Origin: Planococcus sp. APC 4015
Lineage (GTDB): Bacteria > Actinomycetota > Actinomycetes > Actinomycetales > Microbacteriaceae
NCBI GenBank assembly: GCA_030407505.1
Contig: JASDDH010000017.1
Coordinates: 1 to 64,000 of the forward strand
Reading direction: 5' to 3'
DNA length: 64,000 bases
A program made the position numbers and the translations under genes. The notes under the pieces are model-generated. The model ran no database searches. It saw nothing but the letters and a program-made list of their open reading frames with translations, and had not been told where the DNA came from. Below, piece by piece: positions 26,462 to 35,802 of this stretch (positions are counted from its first letter, which is position 1; each line of letters opens with the position of its first letter).

Positions 26462-27658
26462 ATGCCGCACTCCCCCGACGGACCCGTGCCACTGAGCTCG
26501 CCCGCGACGCGGTTCGCCGTGACCGGCGCATACGCCGCGCAGGGGTTCGGGTACGCGGTCGTGGTGACGTCGCTTCCCGCGCTGAAGATGCGGCAGGGAA
26601 TCGACGACACGGTCGTCGCACTGATCGTGCTCGGTGTCGCGCTCGCCGCGGCCGCCGGATCCGTCGCTGCCAACGCGATCGCCGTCCGCTTCGGCAGCCG
26701 CACCGCGCTCGCGGCGGGACTGATCGTGCAGGCGATCGCGCTCCCGATCATCGCGCTGCCCACCCCGTTCCCGCTCTTCGCCGCGGCCTGGGGCCTCTTC
26801 GGCGTCGGGCTGGGCTGCGTCGACGCCGCCGCCGCGATGCAGGGCGTCACCGTTCAGCGCGCCCACGGGCGCCACCTGCTGGGAGGCTTCTTCGCCGCGG
26901 CGACCGCAGCCTCGATCGTCGGGGCGCTTCTGGTCTCGGCCGTGGCGCTGTCCGCCTCCGCCGCGGGGATCGCGATCACCGTCGCAGCAGTCGTCGCCCT
27001 CGTCAGCGCGCTCGTGGGCGTGCGGCGTTTCGCACGCGACCAGCCCGTCGACGCCGTTCTTCCGCCCGGCGAACGAGCACGGCTCCCCCGCGCCGGCATC
27101 TGGGCGTTCGGCTTCGTGGTGCTCGCGGTGTTCATCGCCGATTCGGCGATCAGCACGTGGAGCGCGGTGTACCTCTCGGACGATCTCGGGGCGCTGGCCT
27201 GGGTGGCCCCGCTGGGCTACGCCGCCTACCAGGGTGTCGTGCTGATCAGCCGGCTCGCCACCGATCGCCTGGTGCCCGTGGTCGGCAGGGCGCGTCTGGT
27301 CGCCCTTGCGGCGGTCGTGGCGGCGGTCGGCTGCGTTTTGGTGGCGACAGTGCCGGTGACCGCGGTCGCGATCGCCGGATTCGCGGTCGCGGGCGTGGCC
27401 GCCGGCATCCTGATCCCGGTCACGTTCGGCGCCGCGGGCGATCTCGCACCGCTGCACAGCGACCAGGTGATCGCCCGGGTCAACGTGTTCAACTACGCGG
27501 GTGCGATCCTCGGTGCCGTGGTGCTCGGCCTTCTCGCCGACGGTCCCGGGCTCGGCATCGCGTTCCTGCTCCCCGCCGTCGCACTCCTGGCGATCCTGCT
27601 CGTCGCGCGACGGTTCCGATCCGAGGCGCGCAGCGGCGTAGCATCCGTCTCTCGCTAA
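26462..27658 (+). CDS. MFS transporter (sugar or drug efflux type)
   Basis: The 398-residue protein has about twelve hydrophobic segments and is rich in alanine and valine. Features fitting the major facilitator superfamily are AVRFGSRTALAAG after helix two-three and a central hydrophilic loop RRFARDQPVDAVLPPGER. It resembles FucP/YfkF-like proteins with no defined substrate. ATG 26462 lacks a clear ribosome binding site; CACGAT at the -10 position for a leaderless start is a weak candidate. The gene ends with a TAA that is part of the -10 element of the next gene. Confidence 0.78.
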   Translation: MPHSPDGPVPLSSPATRFAVTGAYAAQGFGYAVVVTSLPALKMRQGIDDTVVALIVLGVALAAAAGSVAANAIAVRFGSRTALAAGLIVQAIALPIIALPTPFPLFAAAWGLFGVGLGCVDAAAAMQGVTVQRAHGRHLLGGFFAAATAASIVGALLVSAVALSASAAGIAITVAAVVALVSALVGVRRFARDQPVDAVLPPGERARLPRAGIWAFGFVVLAVFIADSAISTWSAVYLSDDLGALAWVAPLGYAAYQGVVLISRLATDRLVPVVGRARLVALAAVVAAVGCVLVATVPVTAVAIAGFAVAGVAAGILIPVTFGAAGDLAPLHSDQVIARVNVFNYAGAILGAVVLGLLADGPGLGIAFLLPAVALLAILLVARRFRSEARSGVASVSR

Positions 27659-27661
27659 TCT
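27656..27661 (+). promoter_or_regulatory. -10 element (TAATCT) of the BrkB-type gene
   Basis: TAATCT overlaps the TAA stop of the preceding MFS gene and lies six bases before GTG 27668, predicting a leaderless transcript. Confidence 0.55.
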
Positions 27662-27667
27662 GACAGG

Positions 27668-28924
27668 GTGACTGACAGACGCGGCAGGCGGGCGACCCCC
27701 GAGACGGCCGAGGACCGCTCGGTCGACGCGGCGGCGGAGCGAGCCGAAGAGGAGACGCTCCGCGCCCGGTGGGAGAGCACCCAGGCCACCCTCCTGGAGC
27801 GCTTCGACGCGCCCATCAGCCGCGCCACAGCGATCACGCAGCGCACCATGCGCTGGTTCCCCGTGCGTGTGTGGCGACACTTCCTGCAGCACAACGGCTT
27901 CCTCCTCGCGGCGGGCGTCAGCTACCAGGCGCTCTTCGCGATCTTCGCGACGATCTACGTCGCGTTCGCCATCGCGGGGCTCTGGCTCGGCGGAAGCGAA
28001 GAGGCGATCGACACGCTGATCGGCGTCATCAACGGCTACATCCCCGATCTCATCGCCGACGAGCCCGGCGCGGGACTGTTCACCACCGCGCAGGTGACCG
28101 AGATCGCCACCGGGAGCACCGGTGTGCTCGGGGTGACGGGTGCGATCGCCCTGATCACCGTGATCTGGACCGCGATCGGCTTCGTCACCTTCGCGCGGCG
28201 CGCCGTGCGCGACATCTTCGCGATCCCGCCGGACCGGCGTAGCTACGTGCTGCTCAAGGCCCGCGACCTGCTCGCCGCGGTGATCTTCGGCGTCGCCCTG
28301 CTGTTCGGTTCGGCCGCGACGTCGGTCGGCACGTGGGCGCTGAGCATCCTGTTCGATCTGTTCCGCATCTCGCTCGACACGCAGTGGTACCAGTTCAGCG
28401 TTCGCATCGCGTCGATCATCGTCTCGTTCGCGCTGTACAGCGGCGCGCTGGCGGCGCTCGTGAAGTTCCTCACCGGCGCCAGTCTGCATTGGCGCCAGGT
28501 GTGGCCCGGCGCGCTGCTCGGCGGCGGGGCAATCACGGTGCTCCAGATCGGCGCGGGCCTGCTGCTGGGGTACACGCCCCGCAACCCCCTGCTGGCGACC
28601 TTCACGATCTTCGTCGGCCTGCTGCTGTGGTTCCGCATCATCGGGGTCATCATCCTCGTCGCCTCCGCATGGATCGCCGTTTCGGCCGACGACCGCAACC
28701 TGCCCCTGCTCCACCTCACCGAGGCGGAACGTCTCGCCCGCGAGCACGAAGCGCTGATCGTCGCCGCGCGGGTGCGTCTGCGCACGGCCGAGGCCGATCG
28801 CGCCGACGCTCCGTGGTACCGCCGGTGGCGCGCCGACCGCGATCTGGGCGGCGCACGCGCGGAACTCGCCGCCCTCGAGGCGTCCGCACCTCCGGCTCCG
28901 CGTCGCGGTTCGCTTCTCGAATAG
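27668..28924 (+). CDS. YihY/BrkB-family membrane protein
   Basis: A 418-residue protein. After a charged N-terminus (about 1-70, rich in Arg and Glu) comes VWRHFLQHNGFLLAAGVSYQ, the typical entry into the first of six membrane helices of the YihY/virulence-factor-BrkB family. The glycine-rich LLGGGAITVLQIGAGLLLGY and the LLLWFRIIGVIILVASAWIA segments are also characteristic. A long hydrophilic C-terminus follows. The molecular role of this family is poorly defined; older claims that members are ribonuclease BN are not supported for most. It is followed 31 bases later by xth. Confidence 0.85.
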   Translation: MTDRRGRRATPETAEDRSVDAAAERAEEETLRARWESTQATLLERFDAPISRATAITQRTMRWFPVRVWRHFLQHNGFLLAAGVSYQALFAIFATIYVAFAIAGLWLGGSEEAIDTLIGVINGYIPDLIADEPGAGLFTTAQVTEIATGSTGVLGVTGAIALITVIWTAIGFVTFARRAVRDIFAIPPDRRSYVLLKARDLLAAVIFGVALLFGSAATSVGTWALSILFDLFRISLDTQWYQFSVRIASIIVSFALYSGALAALVKFLTGASLHWRQVWPGALLGGGAITVLQIGAGLLLGYTPRNPLLATFTIFVGLLLWFRIIGVIILVASAWIAVSADDRNLPLLHLTEAERLAREHEALIVAARVRLRTAEADRADAPWYRRWRADRDLGGARAELAALEASAPPAPRRGSLLE

Positions 28925-28943
28925 GCGTGTCGGGAGCCGAAGG

Positions 28944-28949
28944 TAGGCT
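28944..28949 (+). promoter_or_regulatory. -10 element (TAGGCT) of xth
   Basis: TAGGCT lies six bases before GTG 28956; no ribosome binding site is seen. A leaderless message is predicted. Confidence 0.55.
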
Positions 28950-28955
28950 TCGACG

Positions 28956-29807
28956 GTGTCCCGCCGCATCCGCATCGCCTCTGTCAACGTCAACGGAATC
29001 CGCGCCGCGACGCGCAACGGCATGCTCGCCTGGCTCGACGGCGCCGACGTCGACATCCTCGCTCTGCAAGAGGTGCGGGCGACACGCGAGCAGCTGCTGA
29101 CCGCGCTGCCGGGGTGGCAGATCGTCAACGTCGAAGCCCTCGCGAAAGGCCGCGCCGGGGTGGCCGTCGCCTCGCGCACCGACTCGGTCGACGTGCGACG
29201 CGTTCTGGGCGACGACGAAGCACTCGACTCGGCGGGGCGCTGGCTCGAGGTCGACTTCGACGTCGACGGCGAGCGCCTCGCGGTCGTGAGCGCCTACGTC
29301 CCGACCGGCGAAGCCGGCACCGCGCGGCAGGATGCGAAGTGGGCGTTCCTCGATGCGATGCAGAGCCGGATGCCGGTGCTCGCGGCATCCACCCCTCTCG
29401 CCGTCGTGATGGGAGACCTCAATGTCGGGCATCGGGAGCTCGACATCCGCAATTGGAAGGGGAACGTCAAGAAGGCGGGATTCCTGCCGCGCGAACGGGC
29501 CTACTTCGACCGCCTGCTCGGGGAAGCCGGGACCGCGGTCACGGGTGTCGACGGCTCGGTCGGCACCGGACTCGGGTGGATCGACGTCGGGCGCCGCTTC
29601 GCCGGCGAGGTCGACGGCCCGTACACATGGTGGTCGGCTCGCGGCAAGGCGTTCGACAACGACACCGGCTGGCGCATCGACTACCACCTGGCCACCCCGG
29701 CGCTCGCGGAGCGAGCCACCGACTACCGCGTCGTGCGGGCCCCGTCCTGGGACACCCGGTGGAGCGACCACGCGCCGGTCGTGGCCGACTACGCCCTCGG
29801 GCTCTGA
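28956..29807 (+). CDS. xth: exodeoxyribonuclease III / AP endonuclease
   Basis: The 283-residue enzyme cuts DNA at abasic sites and removes 3' blocks in base-excision repair. Motifs of the exonuclease III fold are IASVNVNGIRAA, DILALQEVRA (metal-binding Glu), VVMGDLNVGHRELDI (Asp/Asn pair) and the C-terminal RWSDHAPVVADY with the catalytic Asp-His. Length matches the family. It sits near another repair gene, the Fpg/Nei glycosylase at 31538. An internal Thr-Pro-rich loop near residue 145 is unremarkable. Confidence 0.93.
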   Translation: MSRRIRIASVNVNGIRAATRNGMLAWLDGADVDILALQEVRATREQLLTALPGWQIVNVEALAKGRAGVAVASRTDSVDVRRVLGDDEALDSAGRWLEVDFDVDGERLAVVSAYVPTGEAGTARQDAKWAFLDAMQSRMPVLAASTPLAVVMGDLNVGHRELDIRNWKGNVKKAGFLPRERAYFDRLLGEAGTAVTGVDGSVGTGLGWIDVGRRFAGEVDGPYTWWSARGKAFDNDTGWRIDYHLATPALAERATDYRVVRAPSWDTRWSDHAPVVADYALGL

Positions 29808-29824
29808 ACGGCATCCGCGCTCTC

Positions 29825-29830
29825 TAGACT
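29825..29830 (+). promoter_or_regulatory. -10 element (TAGACT) of trpS
   Basis: TAGACT lies six bases before ATG 29837. The clean match and lack of a ribosome binding site make this one of the best leaderless starts in the window. Confidence 0.6.
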
Positions 29831-29836
29831 GGACGG

Positions 29837-30844
29837 ATGAGCAAACCGCGCCTGTACTCCGGCATGCAGCCCTCGGCCGATTCCCTCCAGGTCGGCAACT
29901 ACATCGGGGCGCTCATGCAGTGGCGCGACCTGCAGGTGGCCTACGACGCGTTCTTCTCGGTCGTCGACCTGCACGCGCTCACCCAGCCCAACGACCCCGC
30001 CGAGCTGCGCGAGAAGACGCGTCGCACGGCCGCGCAGTACATCGCGGCCGGCATCGAGCCGTCGAAGTCGACGCTGTACGTGCAGTCGCACGTGCCCGCC
30101 CATGCCGAGCTCGCGTGGATCCTGTCGACCGTCACGGGCTTCAGCGAGGCGGGTCGCATGACGCAGTTCAAGGACAAGTCCCAGCGCTACGGCGCCGAGA
30201 CCACCTCGGTCGGGCTCTTCACGTATCCGGTGCTGATGGCCGCCGACATCCTGCTGTATCAGACCGACATCGTGCCGGTGGGCGGCGACCAGAAGCAGCA
30301 TGTCGAGCTGACGCGAGACCTCGCCGAGCGGTTCAACTCGCGATACGGGCAGACGTTCCGGGTGCCGATGCCCGTCATCCAGCAGGAGACCGCTCGCATC
30401 TACGACCTGCAGAACCCGACCTCGAAGATGTCGAAGTCGGCCGAATCCGACGCGGGCACGCTGTGGCTGCTCGATGACCCGTCGATCTCGGCCAAGAAGG
30501 TCATGCGTGCCGTCACCGACTCCGAGGGGTCGGTGCGCTACGACCGCGAGGCCAAGCCCGGGGTGTCCAACCTGCTGGTGATGTACGCCGCCTTGACCGG
30601 TCGGCAGATTCCGTCCATCGAGGACGAGTACGCCGGCCGCGGCTACGGCGACTTCAAGAAGGGCCTCGCCGAGGTCGTGGTCGGCGAGTTCGGTCCGGTG
30701 CGCGCCCGCGCGCTCGAACTGCTCGACGACCCCGCCGAGCTCGATCGGGTGCTGGCCGCGAACGCCGCGAAGGCCGAAGAGGTCGCCGACCGCACGCTCA
30801 GCGACGTGTACGACAAGATCGGCCTGCTGCGCCGCACCCGCTAG
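29837..30844 (+). CDS. trpS: tryptophanyl-tRNA synthetase
   Basis: The 335-residue class I synthetase charges tRNA-Trp. The HIGH-like region is PSADSLQVGNYIGAL near residue 14; the KMSKS loop is NPTSKMSKSAES near residue 200. Further family marks are SHVPAHAELAWIL and PVGGDQKQHVELTRDLAERF. Length agrees with bacterial TrpRS. It begins from a leaderless-type promoter and is followed by a short GC hairpin. Confidence 0.97.
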   Translation: MSKPRLYSGMQPSADSLQVGNYIGALMQWRDLQVAYDAFFSVVDLHALTQPNDPAELREKTRRTAAQYIAAGIEPSKSTLYVQSHVPAHAELAWILSTVTGFSEAGRMTQFKDKSQRYGAETTSVGLFTYPVLMAADILLYQTDIVPVGGDQKQHVELTRDLAERFNSRYGQTFRVPMPVIQQETARIYDLQNPTSKMSKSAESDAGTLWLLDDPSISAKKVMRAVTDSEGSVRYDREAKPGVSNLLVMYAALTGRQIPSIEDEYAGRGYGDFKKGLAEVVVGEFGPVRARALELLDDPAELDRVLAANAAKAEEVADRTLSDVYDKIGLLRRTR

Positions 30845-30853
30845 GGCGCGGGC

Positions 30854-30871
30854 GCCGGCCGGGTCGCCGGC
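30854..30871 (+). terminator. possible terminator after trpS
   Basis: GCCGGC and GCCGGC (self-complementary) can form a 6-bp stem with loop CGGGTC ten bases after the trpS stop. It is short and lacks a T-run. Confidence 0.35.
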
Positions 30872-30946
30872 CGCGCACGTGTCGTCGGCCGTGCAGGAAC
30901 CACCGGTCAGCGCCGCGACCACTCCTCTTCTCAGGACCGACCACGT

Positions 30947-30952
30947 TAGCCT
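30947..30952 (+). promoter_or_regulatory. -10 element (TAGCCT) of the acetyltransferase gene
   Basis: TAGCCT ends six bases before ATG 30959, consistent with leaderless transcription. Confidence 0.55.
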
Positions 30953-30958
30953 GGGCCG

Positions 30959-31525
30959 ATGGAACCGGTCACCCTGCGCACGGAACGCCTCGTGCTGTCG
31001 ACCCCGGCCGGCGCAGACGTCGACGAGATCTTCGCGGCGTGCCAGGACCCTGCCACCCAGCGCTACACGACGGTGCCGGCCCACTACGAACGCAGGCACG
31101 CCGCCGAGTTCGTCAGCACCGTCGCCCAGCGGTGGGAGAGCGGGGTCGAGCAGACCTGGGCGATCCGCGACGGGGAGACGCTCGCAGGAATGATCGGCCT
31201 CTACCACCACGGGCGGGGCGCCGTCGAGCTCGGGTACTGGGTGTCGCCGGGCTCCCGGGGCCGGGGCTTCGTCACCGAGGCGGCTCGAGCCGTCGTCGAC
31301 TGGGGGTTCTCCCCCCTCGGCCTCGAGCTGCACCGGATCGAGTGGCGGGCCGTCGTGGGCAACATCGCCTCGGCGCGCGCGGCCCGCGCACTGGGCTTCC
31401 GCTACGAAGGGCTCGTGCGTCACGGCCTCACGAGCCGGCGCGGACACGATGACGGCTGGATCGCGGGACTCCTCGCGGGAGATGATCGCGCGCCGCAGGC
31501 CTGGCCCGTCCTGGACGGCCAGTGA
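30959..31525 (+). CDS. GNAT-family N-acetyltransferase (RimJ/RimL type)
   Basis: A 188-residue protein that begins EPVTLRTERLVLSTP, the usual opening of RimJ/RimL-type acetyltransferases. The core YWVSPGSRGRGFVTEAARAV is the acetyl-CoA pyrophosphate-binding motif A, followed by HRIEWRAVVGNIASARAARA. The substrate could be a ribosomal protein N-terminus, another protein, or a small amine; nothing here decides this. The next gene (glycosylase) starts 12 bases after the stop. Confidence 0.88.
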   Translation: MEPVTLRTERLVLSTPAGADVDEIFAACQDPATQRYTTVPAHYERRHAAEFVSTVAQRWESGVEQTWAIRDGETLAGMIGLYHHGRGAVELGYWVSPGSRGRGFVTEAARAVVDWGFSPLGLELHRIEWRAVVGNIASARAARALGFRYEGLVRHGLTSRRGHDDGWIAGLLAGDDRAPQAWPVLDGQ

Positions 31526-31537
31526 GAGGATGACCGC

Positions 31538-32398
31538 ATGCCCGAGATGCCCGAAGTACAGGGACTGGTCGACTTCCTGAGGCTGCGCCTGAACGGTCTC
31601 ACCATCACGAAGGCGTCAGTGGGCAACATCGCGGCGCTCAAGACCTACGATCCCCCGATCGACGCATTGGTGGGGACGACGATCACGGATGCCGCCCGCT
31701 GCGGCAAATTCATCGATCTCGGCACCACGGGGCCGCACCTCGTCTTCCACCTCGCCAAGGCAGGATGGCTGCGCTGGACCGATCAGCTCGCGCCCACGCT
31801 GATCCGCCCCGGCAAGACGCCGATCGCACTGCGCATCGCCTTCGACGACGGGTCGGGCTTCGACCTCACCGAAGCGGGGACGAAGAAGTCGCTCGCGTAC
31901 TACGTCGTGCGCGACCCGTCCGATGTGCCGGGAGTCGCCCGGCTCGGACCCGACCCGCTCGATCCGTCCTTCGATCGCGACACGTTCGCCGACCTCCTCA
32001 CCGGCAGGCGCACCCAGATCAAGGGTGTCCTGCGCGACCAGTCCATCATCGCGGGCGTGGGCAACGCGTACTCCGATGAGATCCTGCACGCCGCGAAGAT
32101 GTCGCCGTACGCGCTGGCATCGAGCCTTGACGCGGGCGACGTCGACCGACTGTTCACCGCCATGCAGATCACCCTCGCCGAAGCGGTGGCCGAGGCATCC
32201 GGCAAGCCGCCCGCCGAGCTGAAAGATGCCAAGCGGCGAGGGATGCAGGTGCACGGCCGACGCGGCCAGACCTGCCCCGTATGCGGCGATGAGGTGCGCA
32301 GCGTCTTCTTCGCCGACAACTCGCTGGAGTACTGTCCGACGTGCCAGACCGGTGGCAAGATCCTCGCCGACCGCCGGCTGTCCCGATTGCTGAAGTAG
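31538..32398 (+). CDS. Fpg/Nei-family DNA glycosylase
   Basis: The 286-residue enzyme should excise oxidised bases and nick abasic sites. After Met removal the N-terminus is Pro-Glu-Met-Pro-Glu-Val, giving the catalytic proline and glutamate. A lysine in RCGKFIDL fits the conserved DNA-contact position, and the C-terminal zinc finger has four cysteines in TCPVCGDEV and YCPTCQTGGK. The sequence is divergent from standard MutM, so Fpg versus Nei specificity cannot be told. GAGAGGA lies eight bases upstream of the ATG. It is convergent with glpK, 20 bases away. Confidence 0.88.
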   Translation: MPEMPEVQGLVDFLRLRLNGLTITKASVGNIAALKTYDPPIDALVGTTITDAARCGKFIDLGTTGPHLVFHLAKAGWLRWTDQLAPTLIRPGKTPIALRIAFDDGSGFDLTEAGTKKSLAYYVVRDPSDVPGVARLGPDPLDPSFDRDTFADLLTGRRTQIKGVLRDQSIIAGVGNAYSDEILHAAKMSPYALASSLDAGDVDRLFTAMQITLAEAVAEASGKPPAELKDAKRRGMQVHGRRGQTCPVCGDEVRSVFFADNSLEYCPTCQTGGKILADRRLSRLLK

Positions 32399-32418
32399 CA
32401 AGCTCAGCGACCGGGCGG
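32399..32418. repeat. remnant of the CTTCGACAGGCTCAG repeat family
   Basis: AGCTCAGCGACCGGGCGG fills the whole 20-base gap between the convergent glycosylase and glpK genes. It matches the GGCTCAGCGACCGG part of the family and can fold on itself through GACC and GGTC. Confidence 0.45.
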
Positions 32419-33954
32419 TCAGCCCGTGGTTCCGGCGAGTTGGCGCGCGTCGTCGTCGACCCAGTCGAGCGACTTCGACACGGCCTTCTTCCACATGCGG
32501 TAGCGACGTGCGCGCTCGTCCTCGGGCATCCGCGGCTCGAACCGCACGTCTTCTCGCCAGTGCTCGCGCAGCTCGTCGCGCGATGACCACACGCCGGTCG
32601 CGAGCCCGGCGGCGTAGGCGGCGCCGAGTGCCGTCGTCTCGACCACCTGCGGGCGCACGACGGGGATGCCGAGGATGTCGGCCTGGAACTGCATGAGGGT
32701 GTCGTTGCGGGTCATGCCGCCGTCCACGCGCAGCTCCGAGAGATCGCGCCCGGCATCCGCCACGACGGCCTCGATCACGTCGCGGGTCTGGAACGCGGTC
32801 GACTCGAGCGCCGCCCGCGCGATGTGCGCCTTGTTGACGTAGCGGGTGAGTCCGACCAGAGCGCCGCGCGCGTCGGGCCGCCAGTACGGGGCGAAGAGTC
32901 CCGAGAACGCGGGCACGAAATAGGCGCCGCCGTTGTCGTCGACCGACGCTGCGAGCGACTCGACGTCTTCGGAGCGCTGGATGATGCCGAGGTTGTCGCG
33001 CAGCCACTGGACGAGCGATCCTGTGACGGCGATCGAGCCTTCGAGGGCATAGTGTGCGGGCTCGTCGCCGCACCGGTAGGCGACCGTCGTGATGAGGCCG
33101 TGCTGCGAGCGCACGATCTCGGTTCCGGTGCCCACCAGCAGGAAGTTGCCCGTGCCGTAGGTGTTCTTGGACTCCCCCGCGTCGAACGCCGCCTGACCGA
33201 ACGTGGCGGCCTGCTGATCGCCGAGGATGCCTGCGATCGGGATGCCGCGCGCGACGCCCGGGACCGACACCTCGCCGAGCACGTCGGACGACGACCGGAT
33301 CTGGGGCATCATCGTGCGCGGGATGCCCCAGACGGCGAGCATGTCGTCGGACCAGTCGAGGGTGCGCAGGTCCATGAGGAGGGTGCGACTGGCGTTGGTG
33401 ACGTCGGTGACGTGGATGCCGCCGCGACTGCCGCCGGTGAGGTTCCACACCACCCAGGTGTCGGGGGTGCCGAAGAGCAGATGTCCGGCTTCCGCAGCCT
33501 CACGAGCGCCCGGTGCGTGCTCGAGGATCCACGCGACCTTGGACGCGGAGAAGTACGTCGCCAGCGGGAGTCCGGTGACGTCGGCGAACCGGTCGATGCC
33601 CCCCTCTGCCGCGAGCCGGTCGACCTGGGGCTGGGTGCGGGTGTCCTGCCAGACGAGGGCGTTGTGGACCGGGCGCCCGGTGCGGCGGTCCCACACGATC
33701 GCCGTCTCGCGCTGGTTCGTGACGCCGACGCCCGAGATGGCCGATGCGCCCAGACGTGCCTGCGACAGGACGGTCGAGACCACCCATTCCGTGTTGGTCC
33801 AGATCTCGACGGCATCGTGCTCGACGCGACCGGCGCGCGGCATGATCTGCTGGTGCTCGCGCTGAGCGGTGGAGACGATGTGGCCGTCGTGGTCGAACAC
33901 GATGGCACGAGTGGACGTGGTCCCCTGATCGATCGCCAGAACGTGACCCGTCAC
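32419..33954 (-). CDS. glpK: glycerol kinase
   Basis: This 511-residue FGGY-family kinase phosphorylates glycerol to glycerol 3-phosphate. The N-terminal phosphate loop [15 protein letters not shown] is plain; [13 protein letters not shown] and the signature [20 protein letters not shown] lie further on. It starts at GTG with GAGGAGG upstream, 46 bases after glpD. No glycerol facilitator gene lies in the gap or nearby, so uptake must use a distant gene or diffusion. Confidence 0.96.
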   Translation of the reverse strand: MTGHVLAIDQGTTSTRAIVFDHDGHIVSTAQREHQQIMPRAGRVEHDAVEIWTNTEWVVSTVLSQARLGASAISGVGVTNQRETAIVWDRRTGRPVHNALVWQDTRTQPQVDRLAAEGGIDRFADVTGLPLATYFSASKVAWILEHAPGAREAAEAGHLLFGTPDTWVVWNLTGGSRGGIHVTDVTNASRTLLMDLRTLDWSDDMLAVWGIPRTMMPQIRSSSDVLGEVSVPGVARGIPIAGILGDQQAATFGQAAFDAGESKNTYGTGNFLLVGTGTEIVRSQHGLITTVAYRCGDEPAHYALEGSIAVTGSLVQWLRDNLGIIQRSEDVESLAASVDDNGGAYFVPAFSGLFAPYWRPDARGALVGLTRYVNKAHIARAALESTAFQTRDVIEAVVADAGRDLSELRVDGGMTRNDTLMQFQADILGIPVVRPQVVETTALGAAYAAGLATGVWSSRDELREHWREDVRFEPRMPEDERARRYRMWKKAVSKSLDWVDDDARQLAGTTG

Positions 33955-34000
33955 GTGTTCCTCCTCGTGATGTGGCGCGAGCGCCGGTCGTGCCGTCAGG

Positions 34001-35707
34001 CTATCGTCGTGCGGCTTCGTCCGGGCGCCACGACGGATCGGCCGCGTTCACGCGGGCCAGCGCGCGCTCGACTTCCGCGCGACGGGTCGCGGCATCCCAC
34101 CCCGTGACGGGTGCGATCGCGTCGGCGACCTCTGCCGCCGACTCCGCCGTCACCGCGCCGATGAACGCGAGCGACGTACGTCGCTGCAGCATGTCGTCGA
34201 GGTGCACGACCTGCTCGGTGCGCGCCAGGTGGCGCAGCTCGCCCGAGGTGTAGTCGGGCAGCGTCGCGAGAGGCGCGTCGTCGGGGTCGTCGGCGATCGC
34301 GTCGATCACGTCGGCGGCGACCGTGCCGTACCGATCGAGCAGCATCGCGATGCGCGGGGCGTCGACGCCGGCCGCGTGGTCGGCGATCCAGCGGTGACGC
34401 GCGCGCTCGGTCGTCGGGAAGCCTCGTCCACCGCCGATCGCGAGGCCCTTGGTCGTGCGGCGTCGCGGATGTGCGAGGAGCTCCATCACCCGGTCGGCGA
34501 GGTGCTCCGCCGAGGCTCGGAACGTCGTCCACTTCCCGCCCACGAGGCTGAGGACGGTGGGGGTGTCGGGCCCGTTCAGCAGTGCGGTCTCGATGCGGTA
34601 GTCCCGCGACACGAATCCCGGAGCGAGGTCGCCGTGGCCGGGCAGCGGTCGCACGCCGGCGAACCGGTAGACGATCTCCGACCTGTCGACGCGGATGTCG
34701 GGGAGCACGTGCCCGATCAGATCGAGGAAGTAGTCGACCTCCGCCTCGGTGCACACGATCTCGTCGGCCATGTCGTGCTCGAGGTCGGTCGTGCCGACCA
34801 GCACCTTGCCCTTGAGCGGGTAGATCAGCACGATGCGGCCGTCCTTGTGCTCGAAGAAGAGTTCGCGACCCCCGGTCGCGGCGAGCAGTTCGGGGTTGTC
34901 GATGACGATGTGCGAGCCTTTGGTGCCGCCCATGTAGGCCGTCGCGTCGCCGAGCGCGCCGTTGGTGACGTCCGTCCACGGACCCGAGGCGTTGACGACG
35001 ACGGATGCCGTGAAGGCGAGCTCTTCGCCGGTCTCGGTGTCGCGCAGCACGACGCGGCCGCCGTCGGCGCCGACCGCTGCGGCGTAGTTCGCCACGCGGG
35101 CACGGTCGCCGCCGGCGTCGCGGCCGTCGCGCACGAGGTCGAGGGCGAGGCGCTCGGGATCGTGCAGAGAGGCGTCCCAGTACGTGGCGGTGTACTTCAC
35201 GCCGGGGTTGAGGGCGGGCAGCTGCGCCAGCGACCGACGCCGGCCGTGGAACGTGTGACGGGCCACGCGGCCGCCACCGCGCGAGAAGGAGTCGTAGATG
35301 ACGAGCCCGATCTTGATGAGCGCGGCCCCACGCTCGCGGTGGGCGCCGCCGCCGTGGCGGAGGAACCTCAGCGGAGCGCTCAGCACCCCCGAGAACGTCG
35401 AGAAGATCGGGATCGTCGTCTGCAGCGGCCTCACGTAGTGCGGGGCGATGCGCAGGAGCGCGTTGCGCTCGGTGACGGCTTCGTGCACGAGGCGGAACTC
35501 GCCGTTCTCGAGATAGCGGATGCCGCCGTGGATCATGTGCGACGAGGCCGCCGACGCACCGCTGACGAAGTCCGAGCGCTCGACGAGTGCGACGTCGACG
35601 CCCTGGAGTGCGAGGTCTCGGAACGTCGCGATGCCGTTCACGCCGCCGCCGATGATGAGGACGTCGGCGTGCGGGCGTGCCCGCAGCTGGTCGAATCCCG
35701 TCGTCAT
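34001..35707 (-). CDS. glpD: glycerol-3-phosphate dehydrogenase (flavoprotein)
   Basis: A 568-residue membrane-associated flavoenzyme that oxidises glycerol 3-phosphate to dihydroxyacetone phosphate and reduces quinone. The FAD loop is [20 protein letters not shown] (about 16-35), followed by [17 protein letters not shown]; the C-terminal helical domain ends the protein. ATG 35707 is preferred over an upstream TTG-type frame to 35785 because a GGAG site precedes it and the FAD loop then lies at the usual depth. It forms an operon with glpK and is divergent from a SorC-type regulator. Confidence 0.93.
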   Translation of the reverse strand: MTTGFDQLRARPHADVLIIGGGVNGIATFRDLALQGVDVALVERSDFVSGASAASSHMIHGGIRYLENGEFRLVHEAVTERNALLRIAPHYVRPLQTTIPIFSTFSGVLSAPLRFLRHGGGAHRERGAALIKIGLVIYDSFSRGGGRVARHTFHGRRRSLAQLPALNPGVKYTATYWDASLHDPERLALDLVRDGRDAGGDRARVANYAAAVGADGGRVVLRDTETGEELAFTASVVVNASGPWTDVTNGALGDATAYMGGTKGSHIVIDNPELLAATGGRELFFEHKDGRIVLIYPLKGKVLVGTTDLEHDMADEIVCTEAEVDYFLDLIGHVLPDIRVDRSEIVYRFAGVRPLPGHGDLAPGFVSRDYRIETALLNGPDTPTVLSLVGGKWTTFRASAEHLADRVMELLAHPRRRTTKGLAIGGGRGFPTTERARHRWIADHAAGVDAPRIAMLLDRYGTVAADVIDAIADDPDDAPLATLPDYTSGELRHLARTEQVVHLDDMLQRRTSLAFIGAVTAESAAEVADAIAPVTGWDAATRRAEVERALARVNAADPSWRPDEAARR

Positions 35708-35778
35708 GTCCGCTCCCGTGCCTCGATTGCTCTCAGGTGCATCTATCTTGACACCGCTGGGCTTTCTTGCAACCGGTA

Positions 35779-35792
35779 TGCACATACGTGCA
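35779..35792. promoter_or_regulatory. candidate operator TGCACATACGTGCA
   Basis: A dyad with 5-bp arms TGCAC and GTGCA around ATAC lies in the 95-base gap between glpD and the SorC-type regulator gene, ending 10 bases before the regulator's start. Position suggests a site for autoregulation and for control of glpD-glpK. Confidence 0.5.
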
Positions 35793-35802
35793 GAATGGGG
35801 TC

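Noticed and set aside
25610..29179. 1189-codon open frame on the bottom strand
   Set aside because: It lies opposite sdhB, the MFS gene, the BrkB-type gene and xth, all of which have clear family motifs. Its Asp/Arg/Gly/His-rich product has no domain pattern; such antisense frames are an effect of high GC.
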